Of a stretch of DNA of 37,102 nt, positions 1 to 8,803 are shown piece after piece. The stretch is from Nemertoderma westbladi (Eukaryota; Xenacoelomorpha; Nemertodermatida; Nemertodermatidae): contig JAUCBJ010002113.1 in NCBI GenBank assembly GCA_032718475.1, positions 1 to 37,102 of the forward strand, given 5' to 3'. Position numbers and translations under genes: made by a program. The number at the start of each line of letters is the position of its first letter. Position 1 is the stretch's first letter. The notes under the pieces were generated by a model. The model was given only the letters and a program-made list of their open reading frames with translations. It was not told where the DNA came from and did not search any database.

Positions 1-410
1 AAATGTTATTTAGCGATTATTTAGTAGATTAGTGCAATATATTAGTGTTTATTACTTAATTACTTATATATTATATTTAGTGCGGCGGCGAGAAATAATT
101 ATTTTTCTCTTTCCTTACTGTCCGTATCATATTATAAATACGTGACTACAGTAAGATGAAATATCCGTACTTATTAAAGTACAATAAAGCTCCTACTATA
201 TTTAAGTATTATTGGTAAGCAGAGTATTAGGAATGCAAAATTCAGATCCTCGTGTCTCGGCTAAACCAAGCTCTGGGTAGACCTTGGAAACGACTTGCCT
301 CTTCACACTGACATTGCTTCGTGCGATATTGCTCTCATACCGTATATTAAATAATACATATAGTAGCGTGATGTCCCTTTAACAGTAGCGTAAAACGCAA
401 AATAAATCTG
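1..410. other. AT-rich non-coding DNA
   Basis: No credible reading frame, RNA gene or tandem array was seen. The stretch runs from the window edge up to the TTAA that begins the piggyBac-like element. It may be the end of a gene or repeat lying outside the window, but nothing in the sequence shows that. Confidence 0.5.
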
Positions 411-548
411 TTAACCCTTTCCGGCCTGAATTAATTTAATTTAGGAAAAAAAATTGGTTGGTCTTGTTAATGGGTTAATTATACACCAAATAATAATTTT
501 CGATGAAAAAATTTTCAAAAAATTATTTCCAATGTTGTTTTTATTATT

Positions 549-607
549 GTATACAAAAGTATACGTTAGGTATATGAAACATGTTCCCAATGTATACTTT
601 TGTATAC
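549..607. repeat. Subterminal inverted palindromes of the piggyBac-like element
   Basis: GTATACAAAAGTATAC (549-564) and GTATACTTTTGTATAC (592-607) are exact reverse complements, and each half-site is itself near-palindromic. A third, slightly altered copy, GTATACAAAAATATAC, sits at 2093-2108, just inside the right end, and a partial one lies at about 1750. piggyBac transposases use internal repeats besides the terminal ones, so these are candidate transposase-binding sites. That role is inference. Confidence 0.6.
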
Positions 608-974
608 GAACTCTAGATTGTACGTACTTACTTACATACATACATCGTATAGTAAGTATATTCTATATATATAATATAGAGAATAAACAAAACATGCAAC
701 GAGCAGGCAATTTTAATGAAAAAAATGTAAATTATGTTTTTTCTGAATGAAAAGCTGTCAATACTTTGAAATTTGCCAAAATGCCAAAATTTTATAATTT
801 TGTGTGTTTTCACAACACACGTTGTTTAAAAGCAACACAGTGAGACAAAAAAACTTAAAATGAAGAATTATACAGTGAATGTTTTTTTTCTGTCAGTTTT
901 GTTCAAGTATGAAAAAAACAGTTTCGACTAAGTTTTTTCAACTGTTTGTATGTCTATCTGCCCTGCCTGTTTAC

Positions 975-1735
975 TGTGGGTGTACAACATCTACTCCCCA
1001 ACGGTGGCTGCACCACATCTAATCCCCAATGGTGGCTGAATCATATCTACTCCCATGACCCAATGGTTAACATCTACTCCATATGGTGGCTACACCACAT
1101 CTACTCCCCAATGGTCAGCATCTACTCCCTAATGGTGGCTGCACCACATCTACTCATCAATGGTGGCTGCACCACATCTACTCCCCAATGGTGGCTGCAC
1201 CACATCTACTCATCAATGGTGGCTGCACCACATCTACTCCCAAATGATGGGTGCGCCAGATTTACTCCCCAATAATGGTGGATGCACCACATCTACTCCC
1301 CAATGGTGGGTGCGCCAGATTTACTCTCCAATGGTGGCTGCACCATATCTACACCCCTACGGAGGTGGATGTACCACATCTACTCCCCAATAGTGGCTGC
1401 ATCACATCTACTCCCAAGGCCCAATGGTCAACATCTACACCCCTATGGTGGCTGCGCCACATCTACTCCCCCATGGAGGCTGTTCCACATCTACTCTCCA
1501 AATGCGACTGCACCACATCTATCCACAATGGTGGCTGCATCACCTCTACTATCCTATGGTCAACATCTACTCCCCATGGAGGCTGCACCACATCTAGGCC
1601 TACACACACCCACCCCAATGGTGGAAGCACCACATCACACAAACGGTGGCTGAATCACATCTACTCCCCAACGGTGTTGCACCACATCTACTCCACAACT
1701 GTGGCTGCACCACTTCTACTCCCCAACTTTATAAA
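975..1735. repeat. 28-bp minisatellite inside the piggyBac-like element
   Basis: The 28-bp unit begins TGGTGGCTGCACCACATCTA and ends with a C-rich CTCCCCAA or CTCATCAA variant. The clearest in-phase copies lie near 1141, 1169, 1197 and 1225. Further out the units drift in sequence and length, giving roughly 25 copies in all. Because 28 is not a multiple of three, one unit reads through all three plus-strand frames. This explains the overlapping open frames here (946-1275, 1160-1393, 1251-1745, 1282-1653), which I do not regard as genes. Confidence 0.85.
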
Positions 1736-2146
1736 CCTAACGTAGACAAATGTATACAGTGGTTTATCAATAACACTACCAGCCTACCTGTACTGTAAAG
1801 TTTATCCTGGAAGTATTATTATCTCATTGGACAATCCATCTTTGGAATACCCAATCAAAATTCTCAATATCGCTTTGCCAAAGCATTTAAATAACCATCT
1901 TTCCTATGCCAGGTAGTCATCATGTCAATACCTGAAAACACGGCATCTAAAATCGTTCATTGAAGCCTTCTACTACAGTTATCCAATCAGAATCGGTAAT
2001 TTATAAGTAAAGGAAGTGTGATAGTGCCACAATTGGATGAAACCAACTATAATTAGTTAAAATTATGCAATTCGTAGTGAAATAAATTCAGTGTATACAA
2101 AAATATACAGTCGGCCGGAAAGGGTTAAACCCTTTGACCATTTGCA

Positions 2147-2420
2147 ATTCTAGTCGATTAAGATATCGCGGCACCCACCGATATACTTGAAAGACAAAAT
2201 TCTAGAATCAGTGGTTAATGTCCCCAGACTTGTTCTGGAATAAACTGGTGCCCATCCTAAATATTAATTATTAATATTTATAAAATCTGTCAAATTTTAG
2301 ATCCTTTAAAATTCTAGTCTATTAAGATATCGTAGCACTTACCGATATTCTTAAAAAGATCAATTCCTAGAATCAAGGATCCCAGTCCACAGACTTGTTC
2401 TGGAATAAAATTGTGTCTAT
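2147..2420. repeat. Diverged direct repeat, 164-bp spacing
   Basis: A block starting ATTCTAGTCGATTAAGATAT at 2147 recurs in altered form at 2311. Both copies contain a shared stretch ending in CAGACTTGTTCTGGAATAAA. The copies differ by many substitutions and small gaps, so the duplication is old. No coding potential was seen. Confidence 0.65.
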
Positions 2421-3238
2421 TTAATATTAAATAATAAAATTACGGGAATAAATTTAAATTCATCTTTTAATGAATTTGATAAATTGTTATTTTATACAAT
2501 TTATAATATTCCCAAAATTCCATTAATTAATAGATCATGGGAGCGGAGATTCACCTCTTTAAGTGTATTAGTGTGCGAGAATCTCCAATATAGAGTCAAT
2601 AGCCGATAAAATTCATAAAATCATATATAAAGATGATATTGACCATTAAAGACTTACTATTAAATAGCATCCCAGATCTGTATGCATGAGAATTACCCTA
2701 ATTCTACCGCTAGCTTTCCATAATGTCACCATAGCAACAACCACGCTAGAATTAGAAGCGAGTTAACAGAACAATAAAAAGCTTGCTCATTGAATAGCAT
2801 ACGGAATAAATAGCACACCGCTAGTATCCAAGGATACATAATAACAACGTGACATTCTGGAAGGCACTTGACTAACGGACAAATGACCCGAATGTGTGAT
2901 AGAATGTGTACCATTTGTGACAGTTACGTGGAATTTGTGCGTTTGTAGGTGAATGTTACTACTAAGGTGTGTTTACAGTAGCGAGTCGCAATTGTGAAAG
3001 TAGCCCTAACTCTCCAGTAAGAACCTGAAGTATATCTAAGCCTTTGGGACGGACGGTGGAGTGACTTGTGCTGGTTGTTGTAGTCGTTGTGCAGCTACGA
3101 CGTTGGCGATAGGCACATCGACGAAAGTACACCAGCGCTGAGGATCTCGCACTGTCCGGGGGCAGAGAGGGGTAGGCAGCGACGCCCGCTCGCCTAAATA
3201 TAAACTCATTATAATATGGATAAACTTATATAGCAGAT
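2421..3238. other. Non-coding DNA before the decayed gene
   Basis: AT-rich up to about 2930, then more balanced in base composition from about 2930 to 3200. The second part could be the untranslated leader or 5' part of whatever element supplied the decayed gene at 3239. No long frame or known motif was seen. Confidence 0.4.
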
Positions 3239-4759
3239 ATGATTGAGTTGATAGAAGATGATCTTGGTATCAGGGAGCGATATACTCTACCTTTACAAGC
3301 GTTTGTTGATAGCTTGATACGCGGCGACGCTGGTCCAACTACTACGGAGGACGATGGTCGTTATATCTAACCGCCAATGTCCCGGAAGCAACTTGAGCGT
3401 GGGTTGGACTGTAGAAAATTCACCGCTCGCTATACGCATCGTAATGGTACGTATATGGACTTCTTAACTACTGGTCATCCTATCGACCTACACGATACGA
3501 ACGATATAGACCCCAAAAGGGAAATGGTTTTATTTAAATATCATACCCAGCGGAAGCGGAACGATAAACTGAGACTCGAACACGAAAATTCTATTCGAAA
3601 CCGACTCGAAAGTGCAGATGTTGAAGAGCCGGATAAACGCAGCGACTTCACCAAATACCTGGAATTCTTGAGAGAAACCTATCTCGATATTACCAGTCAA
3701 CAGAATCTAGAAACTCGATATCCTCAAGGTATACATCATGACCGCATGGTAGAACTCAAACGGCTCTATTCCACTATGATGTATCTTACCGCTGATCGAC
3801 CGCTGCCTGTTGCACCGGATAGCTTCGAACGGATGGAGGAGTATTGTGAACTGGAGAAAGATCACTCGAGTTTCCCCTACAAGACGTGCGTCTTTGGTGT
3901 TGTTGCGATGGATGCCCTAGACCCAACCAACAAACGGAAAGACCTAAACATCCGTGGAGACGTTGTATTAAACACGGTTTTACTCGCTATACTTACGGGA
4001 GTTTCGAGCGAAATTTGTTTGACGTATCACCTACGCTCGTTCGACTCAGACGATCCTTAAATAAACCAATGATCAGAGTTCCGGAATACTCGATCAGACC
4101 TCCTCATTCCCTAGTGAGACCTCAGACTCTTGATCCTATTAGTATGACGGATCCTCCCGAGCTGTACTCACTGTTCAAAGATCTAGTGTTACCTGAACAA
4201 TTAGTCGGTGGCACCCCGGTTGTGGGCTTCCTAGATATTAGCCCATCTTACTTAGCCGTATTGGGACGCGGACACCTAATATCGCCATTCAACCGTATAG
4301 TCGTCCCAGTTTAACGCGATACAACCCTTCATCAAGGTGGAGGAGAGCGTTGTACGAAACGAGTTAAACGCTATTCTACAAAGATCAGAAAGGAAACCTG
4401 CGTTTGTTCAGATAAACGTAAGTTGTAACAGCAAGTCCAAGCGATAAACGAATTGGCTTTATCTCAGTTCGATTGGGAAATCCAGAATCTCTAAGAAGAT
4501 ATCGAACTTAGACAACCCTATTCTCTGCGAGAGTTTTGGACGAACGTATCCAACGACAAGCGGAGGAAAATCAGCTCGAGGAGAAGCATATCGAAATGGA
4601 CGAGACACCGACCGTAACCTTAAACCTTCTGATGCAATTGTATTGCACCCTTCACCCAGGAGTTATAGCCCTCCTAGTAAAGTGGCTCGCCCCAAAGAGA
4701 AAAGGACTCTTGCTAGCCTCAAGAAACTGCGTAAACGCCGTCCGCGCAAGAAAGACTAA
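3239..4759 (+). pseudogene. Decayed coding region of unknown family
   Basis: A coding-like stretch on the plus strand. An ATG at 3239 opens a frame that meets a TAA at 3368 and then continues in the same frame past a second ATG (3377) to 4060. Around 4010 the protein-like reading moves to another frame, which ends at 4314. Further plausible pieces follow, with frame changes near 4310, 4435, 4530 and 4610 and another in-frame stop at 4492. The last piece ends at 4757-4759 with a strongly basic tail, KKLRKRRPRKKD. Just before it is a charged, probably helical part with QAEENQLEEKHIE. Base composition is more even than the AT-rich flanks, and the pieces are collinear, which supports one former protein of about 500 residues. 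I do not recognise the family. A structural gene of a retroelement or of an integrated DNA virus-like element is possible, as is a lost host gene. There is no visible TIR, LTR or poly-A tail to decide. Confidence 0.55.
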
Positions 4760-5837
4760 CTGTTTAGAGTATTTTTATATTTTAGAAACTGTGATTTTTT
4801 ATATTTTATATAATTAAATCCCATTTTCTGGGAGCGGTGTAAAAGCTTTTGGGGATATAACTGGCCTTTTCCATTTGTAATCCAGTTTTCCCCCATTCGC
4901 TCAAATCCTCTAAACTGTTGCTTCTAGTGGCACAATCCGCCCGCTGGTTGGCTGATTTGCTGTACGCATGGCCTCTTTGTTCTGTTCGATTAACCAATCA
5001 GAACAATGATCGACCAATCAGAGCGATTTAGCCTTGTGTTGGCTATGGGCTGCAAAGGCTAGGGAGGTTTGGCATTTAGACATTCATGGAACTTATAGAA
5101 ACTGGAACTCTGCCAATGAGAGCTTTTCCTCTTTGTGTTGAAAGCTACCTGCAACAGCTCACAGGGTTCAGTGTGTTGGTTTTCCTGATGCCATGAACAT
5201 CGGCTATGGAATTATTCTGAATTATTCCAACATTAGAACGGCTTTAATTATAAGAACACATAACTGTTACCCCGGCACGGTACAGCGGTACGAGACACTA
5301 AGAACACATAACGGTACGGTACGTATTGCACATTATTTACTGCTATTTGCTGTTTGTTATTAAATGTATCATTCGTTTACATATTGTTATTTGGAGAATA
5401 ACGATAAACGATCAGAAACCCCGATCTTCTTGATACACTAAGGTTAGAGAGACCGGCTACATATAGCAATTGCGACTTATATTATCGTGGTTTGTAGTGA
5501 ATTGAATGCTATTTTATAGGCCCTACAAATGTCGGTTGCTAGAGCGCCACGTCCTAAAGGAACTGCTAATATTTCCCGAAAGTGAATAATATTTGTCAGA
5601 GATTATATATTAACGATCAATCGAATAGTACGGTAGGCCTGCACCGCAATCAAATTAAAGCATCCGAATCCAGTCTCCCGGGTATATCCAGCGGGTGAAT
5701 GGTCGCGCATAGACTGGCTTCGGCTAATGTTGGATTTATTTGTCTCAAATACTTGTCATAGGCTAAAGTCAATTTATAACCTAGAAGACATATAGATTTG
5801 GCGGGTTAAACTGCCAAAGGTCTTAAAAGCGCGAACA
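4760..5837. other. Non-coding DNA
   Basis: No credible gene was seen. The words AACCAATCAG and GACCAATCAG lie close together at about 4993 and 5010 and resemble CCAAT-type elements, but no gene start lies nearby. A short phrase AAGAACACATAAC occurs twice near 5250-5310, among GGTACGGTAC words. The small minus-strand frame at 4806-4997 has no recognisable content. Confidence 0.45.
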
Positions 5838-5903
5838 AGTGTGCTAACAAACAGTCACTCATAAAGTACTAGTGTGCTAACAAACAGTCACTCATAAAGT
5901 GCT
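5838..5903. repeat. Two tandem copies of a 33-bp unit
   Basis: The unit beginning AGTGTGCTAACAAACAGTCA at 5838 is repeated at 5871, identical except near its end. It is a recent local duplication in otherwise unremarkable DNA. Confidence 0.8.
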
Positions 5904-5966
5904 AAGAGCACAAATTGCTACTTACTTTCTCTAATTAAACCGTGAACGATGAACTGGAGCTCTGAT

Positions 5967-6178
5967 AATTCGCCTCCCAGCGGAAGACAGAGGAACTTTA
6001 AAAGTCTGTCCGTGTGTAGAATTTATAATTAAGCAATGCTCGTAGGTTACTACAGTACTACCAAATTTCAGACGAATCTGATAGTTGGTTCTATAATTTC
6101 CGCTACTTTTACGTTTCTTTCAATTCGCCCCTTAGCGGGAGACAGAGGAACTATAGAAGTCTGATGTGTGTAGAATTT
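5967..6178. repeat. Diverged direct repeat, 155-bp spacing
   Basis: A block around AATTCGCC..AGCGGAAGACAGAGGAAC (5967-6023) returns at 6122-6178. Both copies end in GTGTGTAGAATTT. The spacing of 155 bp suggests an old tandem duplication within a dispersed repeat. Confidence 0.65.
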
Positions 6179-6180
6179 CT

Positions 6181-6240
6181 AAACTTTTGCTAGACTACAT
6201 GTGTACCAAGTTTGGTTCCATTTCATCCATGATTGACCGA
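6181..6240. repeat. Dispersed repeat, copy 1
   Basis: This 60-bp segment aligns without gaps to 30541-30600 with about 13 mismatches. The shared core is AGACTACAT followed by TACCAAGTTT and TTTCATC. It marks an old interspersed repeat family. A weaker, inverted match to the core lies near 35171-35205. Confidence 0.6.
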
Positions 6241-6336
6241 CGTATTAGCCTGCCAGCCAGCCAGCCACAAACAAACTAATAATAGCTGCAGGAACTCGAG
6301 CAGAGCGCCAGTGATAAAGTTTTAATACAAGTTGAT

Positions 6337-7602
6337 TACCGTATTTACTCGAATAAGAGCCTGGGCGTTTGTTTAAGTTTATAAATTGCCAATTGGGGAG
6401 GCGTTTATTCGAGGGGGTGCGTTTATTCGAGGGAGGCGTTTATTCAGGGAAGGCGTTTAAGTTCCAAATTGTGTGGTTCGAGTGGGACGTTTATGTTTAT
6501 TTTCTAGATTTTCAGCATTTTGAATCTAAATACCCTAATAAAGAATATTGTTAAATTCAAGAAACCAAGTTAAACAAATGAAATAATTCAAATAAAACCA
6601 GGTTTATCTTTATTACAATGCAGCCTATTACAGCGGTACAACAACCTACTACAGTTTACCTTCAGTCTTAACAATCAGTTAACTCTCAACAATGTTAACG
6701 CCCACATTGTAATATTATTAAACGCCGGGGCGTTTATTCGGGAAAGGCGTTTAAGTTGCTAATTTGATGGAAAGGGGGGCGTTAATTAGAGGGGGCGTTT
6801 ATTCGAGGGTGGGGGAGGGGGGCTCTTATTCCAGGGTTGGGGAGGGGGGCTCTTATTCGAGGGTTGGGGGGCTCTTATTCGAGGGTTGGAGAGGGGGGCT
6901 CTTATTTGAGGGTGGGGGGGGGGGGTCTTATTCGAGGGTTGGGGAGGGGGGCTCTTATTCGAGGGTTGGGGAGGGGGGCTCTTATTTGAGGGTGGGGGAG
7001 GGGGCTCTTATTCGAGGGAGGGGGGCTCTTATTTAAGGGTGGGGGGGGGATCTTATACGAGGGTGGGGGAGGGGGGCTCTTATTCGAGGGTTGGGGAGGG
7101 GGGCTCTTATTCGAGGGTTGGGGAGGGGGGCTCTTATTCGAGGGTTGGGGGGGGGGGCTCTTATTCGAGGGTTAGGGAGGGGGGATCTTATTCGAGGGTT
7201 GGGGAGGGGGGCTCTTATTCGAGGGTTGGGGAGGGGGGCTCTTATTTGAGGGTGGGGGAGGGGGCTCTTATTCGAGGGTGGGGGAGGGGGGCTCTTATTT
7301 GAGGGTGGGGGGGGGGATCTTATTCGAGGGTGGGGGAGGGGGGCTCTTATTCGAGGGTTGGGGAGGGGGGCTCTTATTCGAGGGTTGGGGAGGGGGGCTC
7401 TTATTCGAGGGTTGGGGAGGGGGGCTCTTATTTGAGGGTGGGGGAGGGGGCTCTTATTCGAGGGTTGGGAAGGGGGGCTCTTATTTGAGGGTGGGGGAGG
7501 GGGGCTCTTATTCGAGGGAGGGGGGCTCTTATTCGAGGATGGGGGAGGGGGGCTCTTATTCGAGGGTGGGGGAGGGGGGCACTTTTTCGAGTAAATACGG
7601 TA
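6337..7602. mobile_element. Mariner-like MITE with internal tandem array
   Basis: The ends are inverted: TACCGTATTTACTCGAA at 6337-6353 and TTCGAGTAAATACGGTA at 7586-7602. The match continues inward imperfectly to AAGAGCC on the left and GGCACTT on the right, giving a terminal repeat of about 23 bp flanked by TA on each side. A TA target duplication is typical of the Tc1/mariner superfamily. There is no transposase; the middle is AT-rich DNA (6470-6720) followed by a G-rich array. The superfamily assignment rests only on TA and the short TIR. Confidence 0.72.
6765..7580. repeat. G-rich 27-bp minisatellite inside the MITE
   Basis: Around thirty units of 27 bp, each containing GGCTCTTATTCGAGGG followed by a run of mostly G. 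The unit length is nine codons, so the plus strand stays open and reads as YSRVGEGGS repeats; three long frames (6764-7036, 7039-7302, 7278-7607) come from this and are not genes. GGCTCTTATTCGAG is the reverse complement of the inner part of the element's own left end. The earliest units (6380-6460 and 6725-6790) use a GGCGTTTATTCGAG variant. Confidence 0.9.
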
Positions 7603-8803
7603 TATAGAGGAGTCAATCTAGCCTAAGAAGAGGCCATAACAAATTCGCAATTCATCCAAACGAATTTTTTGTTTTCTATATTACCTTGTTCAAAAAGTCT
7701 ATAAAAATATTTTATGCTGATCACTTTCAATTTCCTGTTTCTTTCCTTAACAACATGGATTTAACATAGCAAAAAGGCATCTATTCGCGGGGTTTTCTCC
7801 AAACTTGGCCAAGACAAACTTTCATCCAATGACTATCGATTAACTTAACCATCGCACTACTACAGTTACCAAGTTAGTTTCCGGAGTAACGGAATTTTCA
7901 CTCAATTTTTATATAATAACTTCATCATTTTTTATACCATTTTGGCTGGTAAATAATGGGAAGATTATTAAAAATTCATACTTCTCTACAAAACGGAGAA
8001 CCGACCCCGCCCCAGATTTGTCGACCCCAAAAACCCTTATTCCCAAAAAAAAATAGTGGTTTTTAAACTAAAACAAATTAATTAATTACACCAAAACTCA
8101 ATACCACAATCCTAATTGTATTTAAGTCCCTGGAGGGCGCTGGGCTTTGGGGATGGTGCGGGTCTGCGGGGGAATGACCTCGCAGACCATTATTAATTCA
8201 CGGTGCACCATTTTTAATTGTATGTTAAATTTTATTGTCTTAATTGTTTTGTTCTGATTGGTGGTGGGATGCTGGTGCAGTTTTATATTTAATTTTGGTT
8301 TTATGGATTTGGATATTATTATTTAACGAGCAATTTCTTGAAAAAAAAAAATTTAAGTAAACCCCCCCCTGCTTATGGCAACAATAAAAATATAAATTTT
8401 GTTTCATTTGATGAGTGAGGCGTTACGCATTATATTATCTGAGTAGACACATACGGAAAGGTCAATAAATATTATTAAAAATAATGGCCACCGTATTGTA
8501 AATAAAATCTATCAAACTAAATGCACCAATCACAACAATATTATTACTTTGGGTTCACGGTGAAATATTTACCACAAAAATATACCAATAAAACGGGAAA
8601 ATGTACATATTATCACCAGAGTATATATAACTCAATCATATAGTTAACTACTGTATGTGCCACCAGGAAATACGGAAAAAATACATTATTTCCAATACGT
8701 AAAACCAGTAACAAGTTCACAACCAAAACAACAATCTTACTTCAATATTATTGCAAAATATAATAAACTTGGACCCATAACAAGGTATAAAATGTGTATA
8801 ATT
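7603..8803. other. AT-rich non-coding DNA
   Basis: No credible gene. A small hairpin is possible at 8161-8188, where GGTCTGCG pairs with CGCAGACC around a 12-base loop. The open frame 8657-8899 simply runs into the 50-bp tandem array and is not considered a gene. Confidence 0.45.

Larger units (their letters stand above)
411..2128. mobile_element. Non-autonomous piggyBac-like element
   Basis: The left end reads TTAACCCTTTCCGGCC (411-426) and the right end is its exact reverse complement, GGCCGGAAAGGGTTAA (2113-2128). The outer TTAA on both sides is the target-site duplication, and a terminal repeat starting CCC next to TTAA is typical of the piggyBac superfamily. Inside the ends lie copies of a palindromic word of the type GTATACAAAAGTATAC. 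The interior is a 28-bp minisatellite and AT-rich DNA. No transposase frame is visible, so any movement would need an enzyme supplied in trans. The superfamily is inferred from TTAA plus the terminal CCC; no transposase homology was available to confirm it. Confidence 0.72.

Noticed and set aside
454-813. Small frames of 61-98 codons near the left end of the piggyBac-like element
   Set aside because: AT-rich, on both strands, with no similarity to transposase motifs; they overlap inverted palindromes.
946-1745. Four overlapping frames of 77-164 codons
   Set aside because: A 28-bp minisatellite read in three frames; no gene-like feature.
6764-7607. Open frames reading YSRVGEGGS repeats
   Set aside because: Produced by a 27-bp tandem unit in a MITE; no initiation context or conserved protein.
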